Shown here one piece after another: positions 57,767 through 64,000 of a stretch of DNA of 64,000 nucleotides. How positions within the stretch are numbered: the first letter of the stretch is position 1; each line of letters starts with the position of its first letter. The stretch covers positions 2,199,028 to 2,263,027 of the forward strand of contig NZ_JAFMSU010000001.1 of NCBI RefSeq assembly GCF_017916365.1, in the 5' to 3' direction. This stretch comes from Rufibacter roseolus (GTDB taxonomy: Bacteria; Bacteroidota; Bacteroidia; Cytophagales; Hymenobacteraceae). Under the pieces are notes generated by a model. It worked only from the letters and a program-made list of their open reading frames with translations, was not told where the DNA came from and ran no database searches. The position numbers and the translations under genes are program-made.

Positions 57767-57832
57767 AAAAAAAATGCTTAAAAGTAGTCTATTACCAGAG
57801 CGCAAGCGGATAGCAGAAGACTACTTTTAAGC
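57767..57832 (-). terminator. Proximal long-loop terminator after the cupin gene
   Basis: GCTTAAAAGTAGTCT (57776-57790) is the exact mirror of 57818-57832 across 27 nt. On the minus strand ATTTTTTTT follows directly. A 15-bp stem with such a long loop is unusual for a terminator. Confidence 0.72.
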
Positions 57833-57875
57833 TGAAATAGAGTGTGAATGTATAGTCTTTAACGACCTTAAAACA

Positions 57876-58301
57876 TTAAGGTTTAAGTGAGTATAAAGAA
57901 ATGTTAGATTTTTTTTCAAAAACCTCATTCTGGCCTTCCAGGAGCAATATTTTTAAAGTCTTGTCTCCGGTGTTCCAATTCTTGTACTGGGCAAGGTCCA
58001 TCCACAGGCGATCGCCGGCTTTAACATTTACAATTTTCTCCTGACCGTCTGAAGTCACCATGCGCAGGGTTCCGTCAGTGGCGGCGTAAGCTTCCTGCTC
58101 TGGAGAGGCGTGGAAATCCAGGTACTCACCTGGTTTTAGTTCTAATGACAATATGCGCAGGTTATCGGTTTTCAAAACGTGTTTGAACACTTTGGTAGTG
58201 CGGGTGGTAGGTCCGTTGGCAGGAGTGTTTCCAGCGAAGGCAGGAACCAGGGTAAACAGGAAACAAACTGTGAAAAGAGCGGAGGTTAATTTAGTTTTCA
58301 T
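57876..58301 (-). CDS. Exported cupin-like protein
   Basis: A 141-residue secreted protein. The signal MKTKLTSALFTVCFLFTLVPAFA is clear. The mature part is a single small jelly roll of cupin type: LSLELKPGEYLDFHASPEQEAYAATDG in the position of cupin motif 1, VKAGDRLWMD in motif 2, and a NTGDKTLKILLLEG strand. Only one His is seen in motif 1, so metal binding is uncertain. Function is unknown; a sensory or protein-binding role is possible. A TGTTAA tandem repeat lies in its promoter region. Confidence 0.8.
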   Translation of the reverse strand: MKTKLTSALFTVCFLFTLVPAFAGNTPANGPTTRTTKVFKHVLKTDNLRILSLELKPGEYLDFHASPEQEAYAATDGTLRMVTSDGQEKIVNVKAGDRLWMDLAQYKNWNTGDKTLKILLLEGQNEVFEKKSNISLYSLKP

Positions 58302-58382
58302 AATGTTTTTATGGTTAAAATTTTTAAACTTTTTTAGAAGGAGTTGCCCTCTTTTGGGTTATCCCTTTTGATTATATAGATG

Positions 58383-58429
58383 CAAATTTGGGTAAAACGT
58401 TGCTTGGTTGCATGTTAATGGTTTGTTAA
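58383..58429 (-). promoter_or_regulatory. Candidate promoter and operator of the cupin gene
   Basis: On the coding strand TTAACA (58424-58429), 5 nt, TTAACA (58413-58418): a direct repeat with an 11-bp period, as expected for OmpR-type regulators. CAAATTTG (58383-58390), one base off the -7 consensus, follows 22 nt further. The start codon is about 80 nt downstream. Confidence 0.45.
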
Positions 58430-58695
58430 AAGGCTTAAATCCAGGATGAAGCCGAATAAACGGAAACTGAGGCTGCCTTTTTTGAGGATGAAGAAGACAA
58501 GAATTTTTTGCCTGTTTTCCTGAAAGAAGCCCCAGACTTCTTTTCGCTCCCGAACCACTAATTCTAAGACAGGGATAAGGTATTTTACCCTAGGAAAGCA
58601 TAGGGCATTACTGACCAGGAAAGGAAATTATCCACCTGAAACCGGATAATCCCCCGCTGAACATAGTAAGTAAACCTCTCGGAGGAAGGCAGAAA
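58430..58695. other. Gap between cupin and priA genes
   Basis: No supported gene. Two GATGAAG words (58445 and 58488) occur 43 nt apart, without the 11-bp tandem form seen near 44180 and 45330. Confidence 0.35.
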
Positions 58696-58733
58696 CGAAT
58701 CGGGCCTGTTTTATAGAAAACAGGCCCGATTCG
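58696..58733. terminator. Palindromic terminator of priA
   Basis: CGAATCGGGCCTGTTTT (58696-58712) pairs exactly with 58717-58733 around ATAG, 26 nt after the priA stop. A related member of the dispersed family with a different outer stem. Confidence 0.75.
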
Positions 58734-58759
58734 GCTGAAAGATATTGAATGAGAAGAGG

Positions 58760-61294
58760 TTAGGAGGGGTCTACGTCAATGACCACCCGGGCGTTCTTGA
58801 ACTCTTTTGTCTTAAGCAGGCTTTGCACGGCGTCCAGCACCTGGAATTTAGACTCGCGCAGATGGTTGCTGTCGCGGTCCAGTTTCACGTGAATTTCCTG
58901 CAGGAACTGGTTCCTGATCTTGAAGATGTGCGGAGCCTCGGGGCCCAGAACGCCGGTTTTACCCAGCCGGTCCACCAGTTCTTTGGCCAGCAGAATGGCC
59001 GCAGCCTCGCAGGGCCTTGCCTCGGGGTGCTTCACCGTGAGCCTGATCATCCGCACGAAGGGCGGGTACCGGAACTTGCGGCGTTCCTCAATCTCCTGCT
59101 CGTACAGGCCACGGTAGTCGCCCTCAATCACCCGCTGGAAGATGTTCTGGTTGGGGTTAGCCGTCTGGATGAGGACCTTACCTTTGTTGCCTTTCCGGCC
59201 GGCCCGGCCACTTACCTGCACAAACAACTGGTACGCCCGCTCGTGCGCCCTGAAATCGGGGAAATGGATGATGCTGTCGGCGCTGAGGATGCCCACTAGG
59301 CTTACGTGCTCAAAATCCAGGCCTTTGGTCACCATCTGGGTGCCTACCAGCACATTGGTGCGCTGCTGCTCAAAGTCCTCAATGATCTGCTGGTGGCTGT
59401 TCTTACGTTTGGTGGTGTCCAGGTCCATGCGCTGGATGCGGGCCTCAGGCATGATCAGCTTCAGCTCGTCCTCAATCTTCTCCGTCCCGAAACCCACCGT
59501 CTTTAGCATGGTGGAGCCGCAGGCGGGGCAATCGGTTGGTTTGCGCTCGGTGTAGCCGCAGTAATGGCAACGGAGCTCGTTGGAGAACTTATGGTAAGAA
59601 AGACTCACGGCGCAGTTGCGGCACTTGGGAATCCAGGCGCAATCGTTGCAGTCAATGAATGGCGCGTAACCGCGGCGGTTCTGGAACAGGATGACCTGCT
59701 CATGGCGGAAGAGCGCGTCCTGGATATCGTGCACCAAGCGCTGCGAGAAATGGCTCATCATGTTCTTGCGCAGGCTCTCGCGGCGGGTATCTACCAACTC
59801 TACCTCGGGTAAGGTGGCCTCCCCGTAGCGTTCATGCAGGTTCACCAGGCCCCAGCGGCCGCTCTGGCAGTGGTAATAAGACTCAATGGACGGGGTGGCC
59901 GATCCCAGCAGCGTCTTGGCCCCCTGGAACTGCGCCATCATGAAAGCCACCTCGCGGGCATTGTAGCGGGGCGCCGGCTCATGCTGCTTATAGGAAGGCT
60001 CGTGCTCTTCGTCCACGATGATAAGCGACAGCGAATGGAACGGCAGAAACACCGAGGACCGCACGCCTACTACCACCTGGAACCGCCCCGACAGGATGCC
60101 GTTCCAGACTTCCACGCGCTCATTGTCTGAGAACTTGGAATGGTACACGCCCAACCTATCCCCGAACACGCGTTTAAGGCGAATCACAATCTGTGCCGTC
60201 AGCGCAATCTCAGGTAACAGGTACAGCACCTGGCCGCCGGCTTCTACGGCTTTCTGGATGAGGTCAATGTAGATCTCGGTCTTGCCGCTGCCAGTGATGC
60301 CGTGTAGCAACACCGTATTTTTCTCGTTGAACGTTTCCAGAATCTGGTCCCGGGCGGCCGTCTGGGCCGTAGATAGCTCAGAATGCAGGTAAGGACCACG
60401 GCCTTCAGCCTCAGGGAAACGACTCACCACCACGTCAAACTGCTCCAGCACGCCGTGCTTGAGTAAGGTATTGATGGCGGATAAGGACAGGTGGGGGTTA
60501 GACGTGAGTAAGTTTTTCTCCAGGCCTTCCTCATTCATGCGCAGGTTCTGAAGAATGGGCGTGAGCTGCACGTATTTTAGCAGCACATCCAGTTGCTTGG
60601 GTTTGGCTGCCAGCTGGTTGAAAAGCTCCTCCAGGGTCTCCTCATCGGTGGTAAACATAGGTGCCAAGCGCACCTTCTTTACCACTTTAGGGGCGTATTT
60701 CTCGGCTATTTCCTCATAGATGATGATGATCTCCTTGAGCAAAAGCGACTTGATGATCTTATGGAAGCTGGTGAGCTGCAGCAGTTGGCCTACCTCCGTG
60801 AAGGTGAGGTGCTGTTTCTGGCGCAACGCGAAAATGATCTTCTCTTCATGACCCGTGAGGGGCCACTCATTCGTATCGGGGTGGAACTGCGGGTGCAGCT
60901 GGATTTTTGACTCGCTGCTGAGTTTCAGGGCCGAGGGGAGGGCCGCGTTGATCACCTCGCCTAAGGTGCAGAGATAGTACTCGGCCATCCAGAGGAAAAG
61001 ACGCAGCTGTGGACCGGTGACCACGGGCTTCTCGTCAATGACTTCCAGCAGGTATTTGGCCTGATAATCTTTGGGCGGCTGTTCATGCACGCGTGCCACC
61101 ACGCAGCTCAGTACTTTCTTGGAGCCAAACTGCACCAAGACGCGGGCACCTACCAGCACCTCATCGCTCATCTGGTAAGGAACCCGGTACGTGTAAAGCT
61201 TGGGAAGGGGTAAAGGCAAAATGACGTCCGCGAACAGGGTAATCCGTTCAGGGACGTCATCAGCAGGAATATGAAATTCTAATTCTGGTGTCAA
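58760..61294 (-). CDS. priA: Primosomal protein N' (replication restart helicase)
   Basis: An 844-residue DEAH-type 3'-5' DNA helicase that reloads the replisome at stalled forks. The N-terminal fork-binding part (FADVILPLPLPKLYTYRVP) is followed by Walker A HGITGSGKTEIYI (about 340), Walker B VDEEHEPSYKQ (about 440), then a zinc-binding insertion with eight Cys (CNDCAWIPKCRNC and RCHYCGYTERKPTDCPAC, about 555-600) and helicase motifs V-VI (VLVGTQMVTKGLDFEHV, FVQVSGRAGRKGNKG). All catalytic motifs are present. The start is a TTG at 61294; no ATG precedes the conserved N-terminus, so the start codon is uncertain. Confidence 0.95.
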   Translation of the reverse strand: MTPELEFHIPADDVPERITLFADVILPLPLPKLYTYRVPYQMSDEVLVGARVLVQFGSKKVLSCVVARVHEQPPKDYQAKYLLEVIDEKPVVTGPQLRLFLWMAEYYLCTLGEVINAALPSALKLSSESKIQLHPQFHPDTNEWPLTGHEEKIIFALRQKQHLTFTEVGQLLQLTSFHKIIKSLLLKEIIIIYEEIAEKYAPKVVKKVRLAPMFTTDEETLEELFNQLAAKPKQLDVLLKYVQLTPILQNLRMNEEGLEKNLLTSNPHLSLSAINTLLKHGVLEQFDVVVSRFPEAEGRGPYLHSELSTAQTAARDQILETFNEKNTVLLHGITGSGKTEIYIDLIQKAVEAGGQVLYLLPEIALTAQIVIRLKRVFGDRLGVYHSKFSDNERVEVWNGILSGRFQVVVGVRSSVFLPFHSLSLIIVDEEHEPSYKQHEPAPRYNAREVAFMMAQFQGAKTLLGSATPSIESYYHCQSGRWGLVNLHERYGEATLPEVELVDTRRESLRKNMMSHFSQRLVHDIQDALFRHEQVILFQNRRGYAPFIDCNDCAWIPKCRNCAVSLSYHKFSNELRCHYCGYTERKPTDCPACGSTMLKTVGFGTEKIEDELKLIMPEARIQRMDLDTTKRKNSHQQIIEDFEQQRTNVLVGTQMVTKGLDFEHVSLVGILSADSIIHFPDFRAHERAYQLFVQVSGRAGRKGNKGKVLIQTANPNQNIFQRVIEGDYRGLYEQEIEERRKFRYPPFVRMIRLTVKHPEARPCEAAAILLAKELVDRLGKTGVLGPEAPHIFKIRNQFLQEIHVKLDRDSNHLRESKFQVLDAVQSLLKTKEFKNARVVIDVDPS

Positions 61295-61300
61295 AGCGTC

Positions 61301-61339
61301 CGGTTTGGGCCAAAGTTCGGAAAAACAGCCCGGAAACGG
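61301..61339. repeat. Dispersed palindrome copy before priA
   Basis: CGGTTTGGGCCAAAGTTCGG to AACAGCCCGGAAACGG, 10 nt after the stop of the small exported protein gene and just upstream of priA. The outer CGGTTT/GAAACGG stem is kept. Confidence 0.5.
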
Positions 61340-61348
61340 AAACTTTCC

Positions 61349-61825
61349 TTATTTCACCTGGTACTCTTCTACCAGTAAGACAACTTTTTTGTCTTGGGTA
61401 GCTTTATCTTGCAGCACTGTGGTATACAGCAGCACCGGCTCGTCTTCGCGGACCTCAATCCCCAGCTGGTCTACCAAGGTGGATTTAACCGGCAGCCAGA
61501 CTTCTTTGTCAGCGGAGGTGAAAAGGACTTCTTTGCGGTATTGGCGGATGCTGCCCGGCTTAAAGCCATTGTTTTTCATGCGCTGGATGTTCTCCAGGCT
61601 GATGTTGCGGGTTTTGCCCTCGTACACCAGGGATAAACGGCAGGCCGAAAGGTCTATCTGTCCCGAAGGAGCTTGGGAAACGGCTGGTGCCGGGCTTTGC
61701 AGGGCTTCTAGAGTGGTTTCTGGGTGGGTTTTCTGTAAACGCTTCCAGTAACCGTCTCCATTCTGGGAATAGGCAAAAGCCGCGCAGGCAAGCCAAAGGC
61801 CGCCCATTATTAATAACTTCTTCAC
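61349..61825 (-). CDS. Exported hypothetical protein
   Basis: A 158-residue secreted protein. A GTG start (61823-61825) is chosen because the next codons give the basic n-region KK of a clear signal peptide (KKLLIMGGLWLACAAFAYSQ); the first internal Met would remove it. The mature chain is beta-rich with RLSLVYEGKTRNISLENIQRM and ends in VLLVEEYQVK. I do not recognise a family. It is upstream of priA by 54 nt on the same strand, with a palindrome copy between them, so co-transcription is uncertain. Confidence 0.72.
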   Translation of the reverse strand: MKKLLIMGGLWLACAAFAYSQNGDGYWKRLQKTHPETTLEALQSPAPAVSQAPSGQIDLSACRLSLVYEGKTRNISLENIQRMKNNGFKPGSIRQYRKEVLFTSADKEVWLPVKSTLVDQLGIEVREDEPVLLYTTVLQDKATQDKKVVLLVEEYQVK

Positions 61826-61948
61826 GTTAGCTTGGGTTTAGGTTATGGGAAGGCAACAGCTGGAAAACCTAATCGGTTCTACCGTTGAGCGAAAAACATG
61901 ATTTTATTCGTAACCTTAAATATTTGTTTTCCTTAATACAACCTGGCA

Positions 61949-61996
61949 GAAAAAAGGATCGGCTTTCTCCCGTTAGAGAAACCCGATCCTTTTTTC
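61949..61996. terminator. Terminator of the YyaL-like gene
   Basis: GAAAAAAGGATCGG (from 61949) pairs with the mirror ending at 61996, with an inner TTTCTC/GAGAAA extension. T-runs flank it on both strands. It ends 19 nt after the stop codon on the minus strand. Confidence 0.88.
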
Positions 61997-62014
61997 ACGC
62001 CTGATAAGTAGTTC

Positions 62015-64000
62015 TTAGATGTGGCTTACCTGTTCCAGGGCTTCGGCTACGGATTGCACCGGCAGCTGGCAGGCCAGGTTGTAGCAGACGTAGATGGTGG
62101 TTTGCCCCTGGTAAGCGGTTCTGTCTTCCAGCAGCGGCAGGGTAGAGCTGCCTTCTTCCTTCGTGCCTACCAGCAACGCGTTAGGGAGGAAGTGCTGCTG
62201 CAGCAGAGTCCGGAAAGAATGCGCTTCTGGGCCTACGATGGCGATCTCGGCGGTGGGTTTCAGCTTCAGGAAATACAGCGAGGCCCAGTTGGCCAGGTGC
62301 GAAGGCTCCTGCACCACCAGGTCGCGTACCCGGGAAAGCATGCGGTCTGAGAGGCTGGAATAGCGCTCTTTTTCCAAAAACAGGCCTAAAAAGTGCAGGT
62401 TCATGGCCATCACGGAGTTAGAGGCCGGTACTACGTTATCAAAGATCTCTTTCTTGCGAGCGATCAGCTGTTCACCCGCGTTGCTGGTAAAGAAGAAGAG
62501 GTCTTCCTTGGGGTCAAAGAAGTGGGCCAGCGTGTAGTCGGTGAGTTTCCGGGCTTCTTTGAGCCAGTTTTCCTCAAACGTGATTTGGTACAATCCCAGC
62601 AGAGCCTGGATCAGGAGAGCGTAATCTTCCAGGAAACCGTCAATGGTGGCTTTGCCTTCTTTGTAATTGTGGAAGAGCTGATCTCCCTGTTTCACGTGAC
62701 GCAGCAGGAAATGCGCGTTGGTGCAGGCAAGTTCAAGAATTCTGGCTTCGCCGAAGGCGCGGTATGCATCGGTGAGCCCGATGAGCATGAGCGCGTTCCA
62801 GGATGTCAGGATTTTGTCATCCAGGCCGGGGCGGATGCGCGTTGCACGGGCTTGCAATAAGCTGTCTTTCCAGTTCTGCACGTGTTCCTGCAGTTCTTCC
62901 AACGAAAGTCCCTGGTCAGCGGCGAAGGCTTCATCGGTCTGGCGGCGGTGCAGGATATTCACACCGTGCTCCCAGTTGCCTTCAGGGGTGGTATTGTAGT
63001 ATTTGCCCGCCAGCTCGGCTTCCTCACCCAGGATCTCATTCAGCTCGGTTTGGGTGAAGACGTAGAACTTGCCTTCCTCGCCTTCGCTGTCGGCATCCAG
63101 GGAAGAGTAGAAGCCTCCCTCGGGGCTCGTGAGCTCGCGTTCCACAAAGGCGATGGTTTCCATCACCACCTGGCGGTACAGCTCGTTACGGGTCACTTGG
63201 TAGGCCTCGGAGTACAGACTGATGAGCTGGCCGTTGTCATAGAGCATCTTCTCAAAGTGGGGCACGAGCCAATCCTCATCAGTGGAATATCGGGCGAAGC
63301 CGCCGCCCACCTGGTCATAGATGCCCCCAAACGCCATTTCCTCCAGCGTGAGGTTTACTTGTTCCAGGGCCGCCGGGTCCTGGCTGTGGTGGTAATAGCG
63401 CAGCAGAAAGCGCCAGATACTGGGCATAGGGAACTTAGGTGCGCCGCTGGTACCGCCCCGCTTCAGGTCAAAACGGCCTTTCAACCGCCCGAACATCTGC
63501 TCAAAGTCAGCTGGGTTGAAATCTGAGTTGCTTTCTTGTAAACCGTACTTGGCCAGCTCGCTTTGGTTTAGGTGCTGCACAAACTGATCAGCGGACTGGT
63601 CCAGTTCCTTGCGGCTTTTAGCATAGGCATCGGCGATGCTCTGGAGTAGCTGGATCCAGTTCTGGGGCGGGAAATAGGTGCCGCCGTAGAAAGGTTTAGC
63701 GTCTGAATTGAGGAATACGTTCAGGGGCCAGCCGCCCTGTAGTCCCATGGCTGTCAGGGCATCCATGTACACCTGGTCCACGTCGGGGCGCTCCTCGCGG
63801 TCTACCTTTATGCATACAAAGTGCTGGTTCATAACCCTGGCGATGGTTTCCTGCTCAAAGGATTGATGCTCCATTACGTGGCACCAGTGGCAGGCAGCAT
63901 ACCCGATGCTCACCAGAATGGGCTTCTGCTCGGCTTTGGCTTTCTCAAGCGCCTCTGGTCCCCAAGGGTACCAATCTACGGGGTTAAAGGCGTGTTGCAG
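62015..64000 (-). CDS. YyaL/DUF255 thioredoxin-domain protein (partial, start outside the window)
   Basis: At least 661 residues; the frame runs off the right edge. Reading through the last bases gives [14 protein letters not shown] followed by [18 protein letters not shown], the hallmark of the DUF255 thioredoxin-like domain with a CHWC redox pair. An alpha/alpha six-barrel part of the N-acylglucosamine 2-epimerase type follows ([47 protein letters not shown]), matching the family's usual about 680 residues. A GTG at 63911-63913 is internal, not the start, because the conserved N-terminus continues upstream. The exact role of the family (spermatogenesis-associated protein 20 relatives) is not established. 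Confidence 0.93.
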   Translation of the reverse strand: MQHAFNPVDWYPWGPEALEKAKAEQKPILVSIGYAACHWCHVMEHQSFEQETIARVMNQHFVCIKVDREERPDVDQVYMDALTAMGLQGGWPLNVFLNSDAKPFYGGTYFPPQNWIQLLQSIADAYAKSRKELDQSADQFVQHLNQSELAKYGLQESNSDFNPADFEQMFGRLKGRFDLKRGGTSGAPKFPMPSIWRFLLRYYHHSQDPAALEQVNLTLEEMAFGGIYDQVGGGFARYSTDEDWLVPHFEKMLYDNGQLISLYSEAYQVTRNELYRQVVMETIAFVERELTSPEGGFYSSLDADSEGEEGKFYVFTQTELNEILGEEAELAGKYYNTTPEGNWEHGVNILHRRQTDEAFAADQGLSLEELQEHVQNWKDSLLQARATRIRPGLDDKILTSWNALMLIGLTDAYRAFGEARILELACTNAHFLLRHVKQGDQLFHNYKEGKATIDGFLEDYALLIQALLGLYQITFEENWLKEARKLTDYTLAHFFDPKEDLFFFTSNAGEQLIARKKEIFDNVVPASNSVMAMNLHFLGLFLEKERYSSLSDRMLSRVRDLVVQEPSHLANWASLYFLKLKPTAEIAIVGPEAHSFRTLLQQHFLPNALLVGTKEEGSSTLPLLEDRTAYQGQTTIYVCYNLACQLPVQSVAEALEQVSHI

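Noticed and set aside
58440..58495. Two GATGAAG words upstream of the cupin gene as possible sites of the TTCATC regulator
   Set aside because: They are 43 nt apart and lack the tandem 11-bp arrangement and the 9-nt distance to a -7 box seen at the two convincing promoters.
1..64000. tRNA, rRNA, insertion sequences, prophage or integrase genes
   Set aside because: No transposase, integrase or phage protein motifs and no tRNA- or rRNA-like sequence were recognised on either strand. The flanking repeats at 53.5 and 57.4 kb have no associated recombinase in the window.

Overview
The window is about 64 kb of dense, roughly 50 % GC chromosomal DNA from a member of the Bacteroidota. It is most likely a Cytophagales bacterium of the Hymenobacteraceae type (Rufibacter/Pontibacter-like). 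This is inferred from several observations: two SusC/SusD pairs, a type IX secretion (T9SS) sorting domain next to a PorP/SprF protein, many secreted lipoproteins, TAnnTTTG promoter elements typical of Bacteroidota, almost no Shine-Dalgarno sequences, and many proteins of types common in that family. No rRNA, tRNA, IS element, prophage or CRISPR array was seen. The last gene (YyaL/DUF255) runs off the right edge.

Layout. 0-6.5 kb: secreted subtilase, sulfurtransferase, exodeoxyribonuclease VII (xseB, xseA), a methyltransferase and a MOSC protein. 6.5-18.3 kb: small conserved proteins, an M23 endopeptidase lipoprotein, two paralogous coiled-coil exported proteins (8.9 and 17.3 kb), deoxynucleoside kinase, a phospholipase C/S1-P1-like protein, a GNAT enzyme, a porin, an amino acid permease, a CDGSH protein and an OmpA-like lipoprotein. 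18.6-25.1 kb: PIG-L deacetylase, a sodium:solute symporter with a tiny coupled membrane peptide, a nitroreductase and a DUF2911 protein. 25.4-35 kb: two tandem SusCD nutrient-uptake pairs; the second is visibly more AT-rich. 35-45.3 kb: queA, DUF2721, a double retropepsin-like PDZ protein, a dehydrogenase, then an outer-membrane-protein/response-regulator/histidine-kinase operon beside two low-complexity secreted proteins. 45.5-53.4 kb: a CocE/NonD hydrolase, a lipoprotein, an M14 carboxypeptidase, a cytochrome c-PQQ sugar dehydrogenase fusion and a Rieske ferredoxin. 53.5-57.7 kb: a T9SS-type adhesin plus PorP/SprF pair, flanked by two direct repeats that look like small-RNA genes. 57.8-64 kb: a secreted cupin, priA, a small exported protein and the YyaL-like protein.

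The most interesting signals are not protein families. (1) The two secreted low-complexity proteins beside the two-component system have near-identical promoters: TTCATC-N5-TTCATC, then exactly 9 nt, then a perfect TAnnTTTG. This is a strong candidate regulon of the adjacent OmpR-type regulator. (2) The adhesin/PorP cassette is bracketed by two copies of a promoter-variable core-terminator unit. Its promoter and terminator blocks are conserved and its core is divergent, suggesting a duplicated sRNA family. (3) A dispersed family of intergenic palindromes with compensatory stem changes sits 3' of many genes and probably serves as U-tract-poor bidirectional terminators. (4) Degenerate 7- or 8-nt-period arrays, two of them as facing inverted pairs, separate genes that are normally tightly linked (xseA/xseB and RR/HK).
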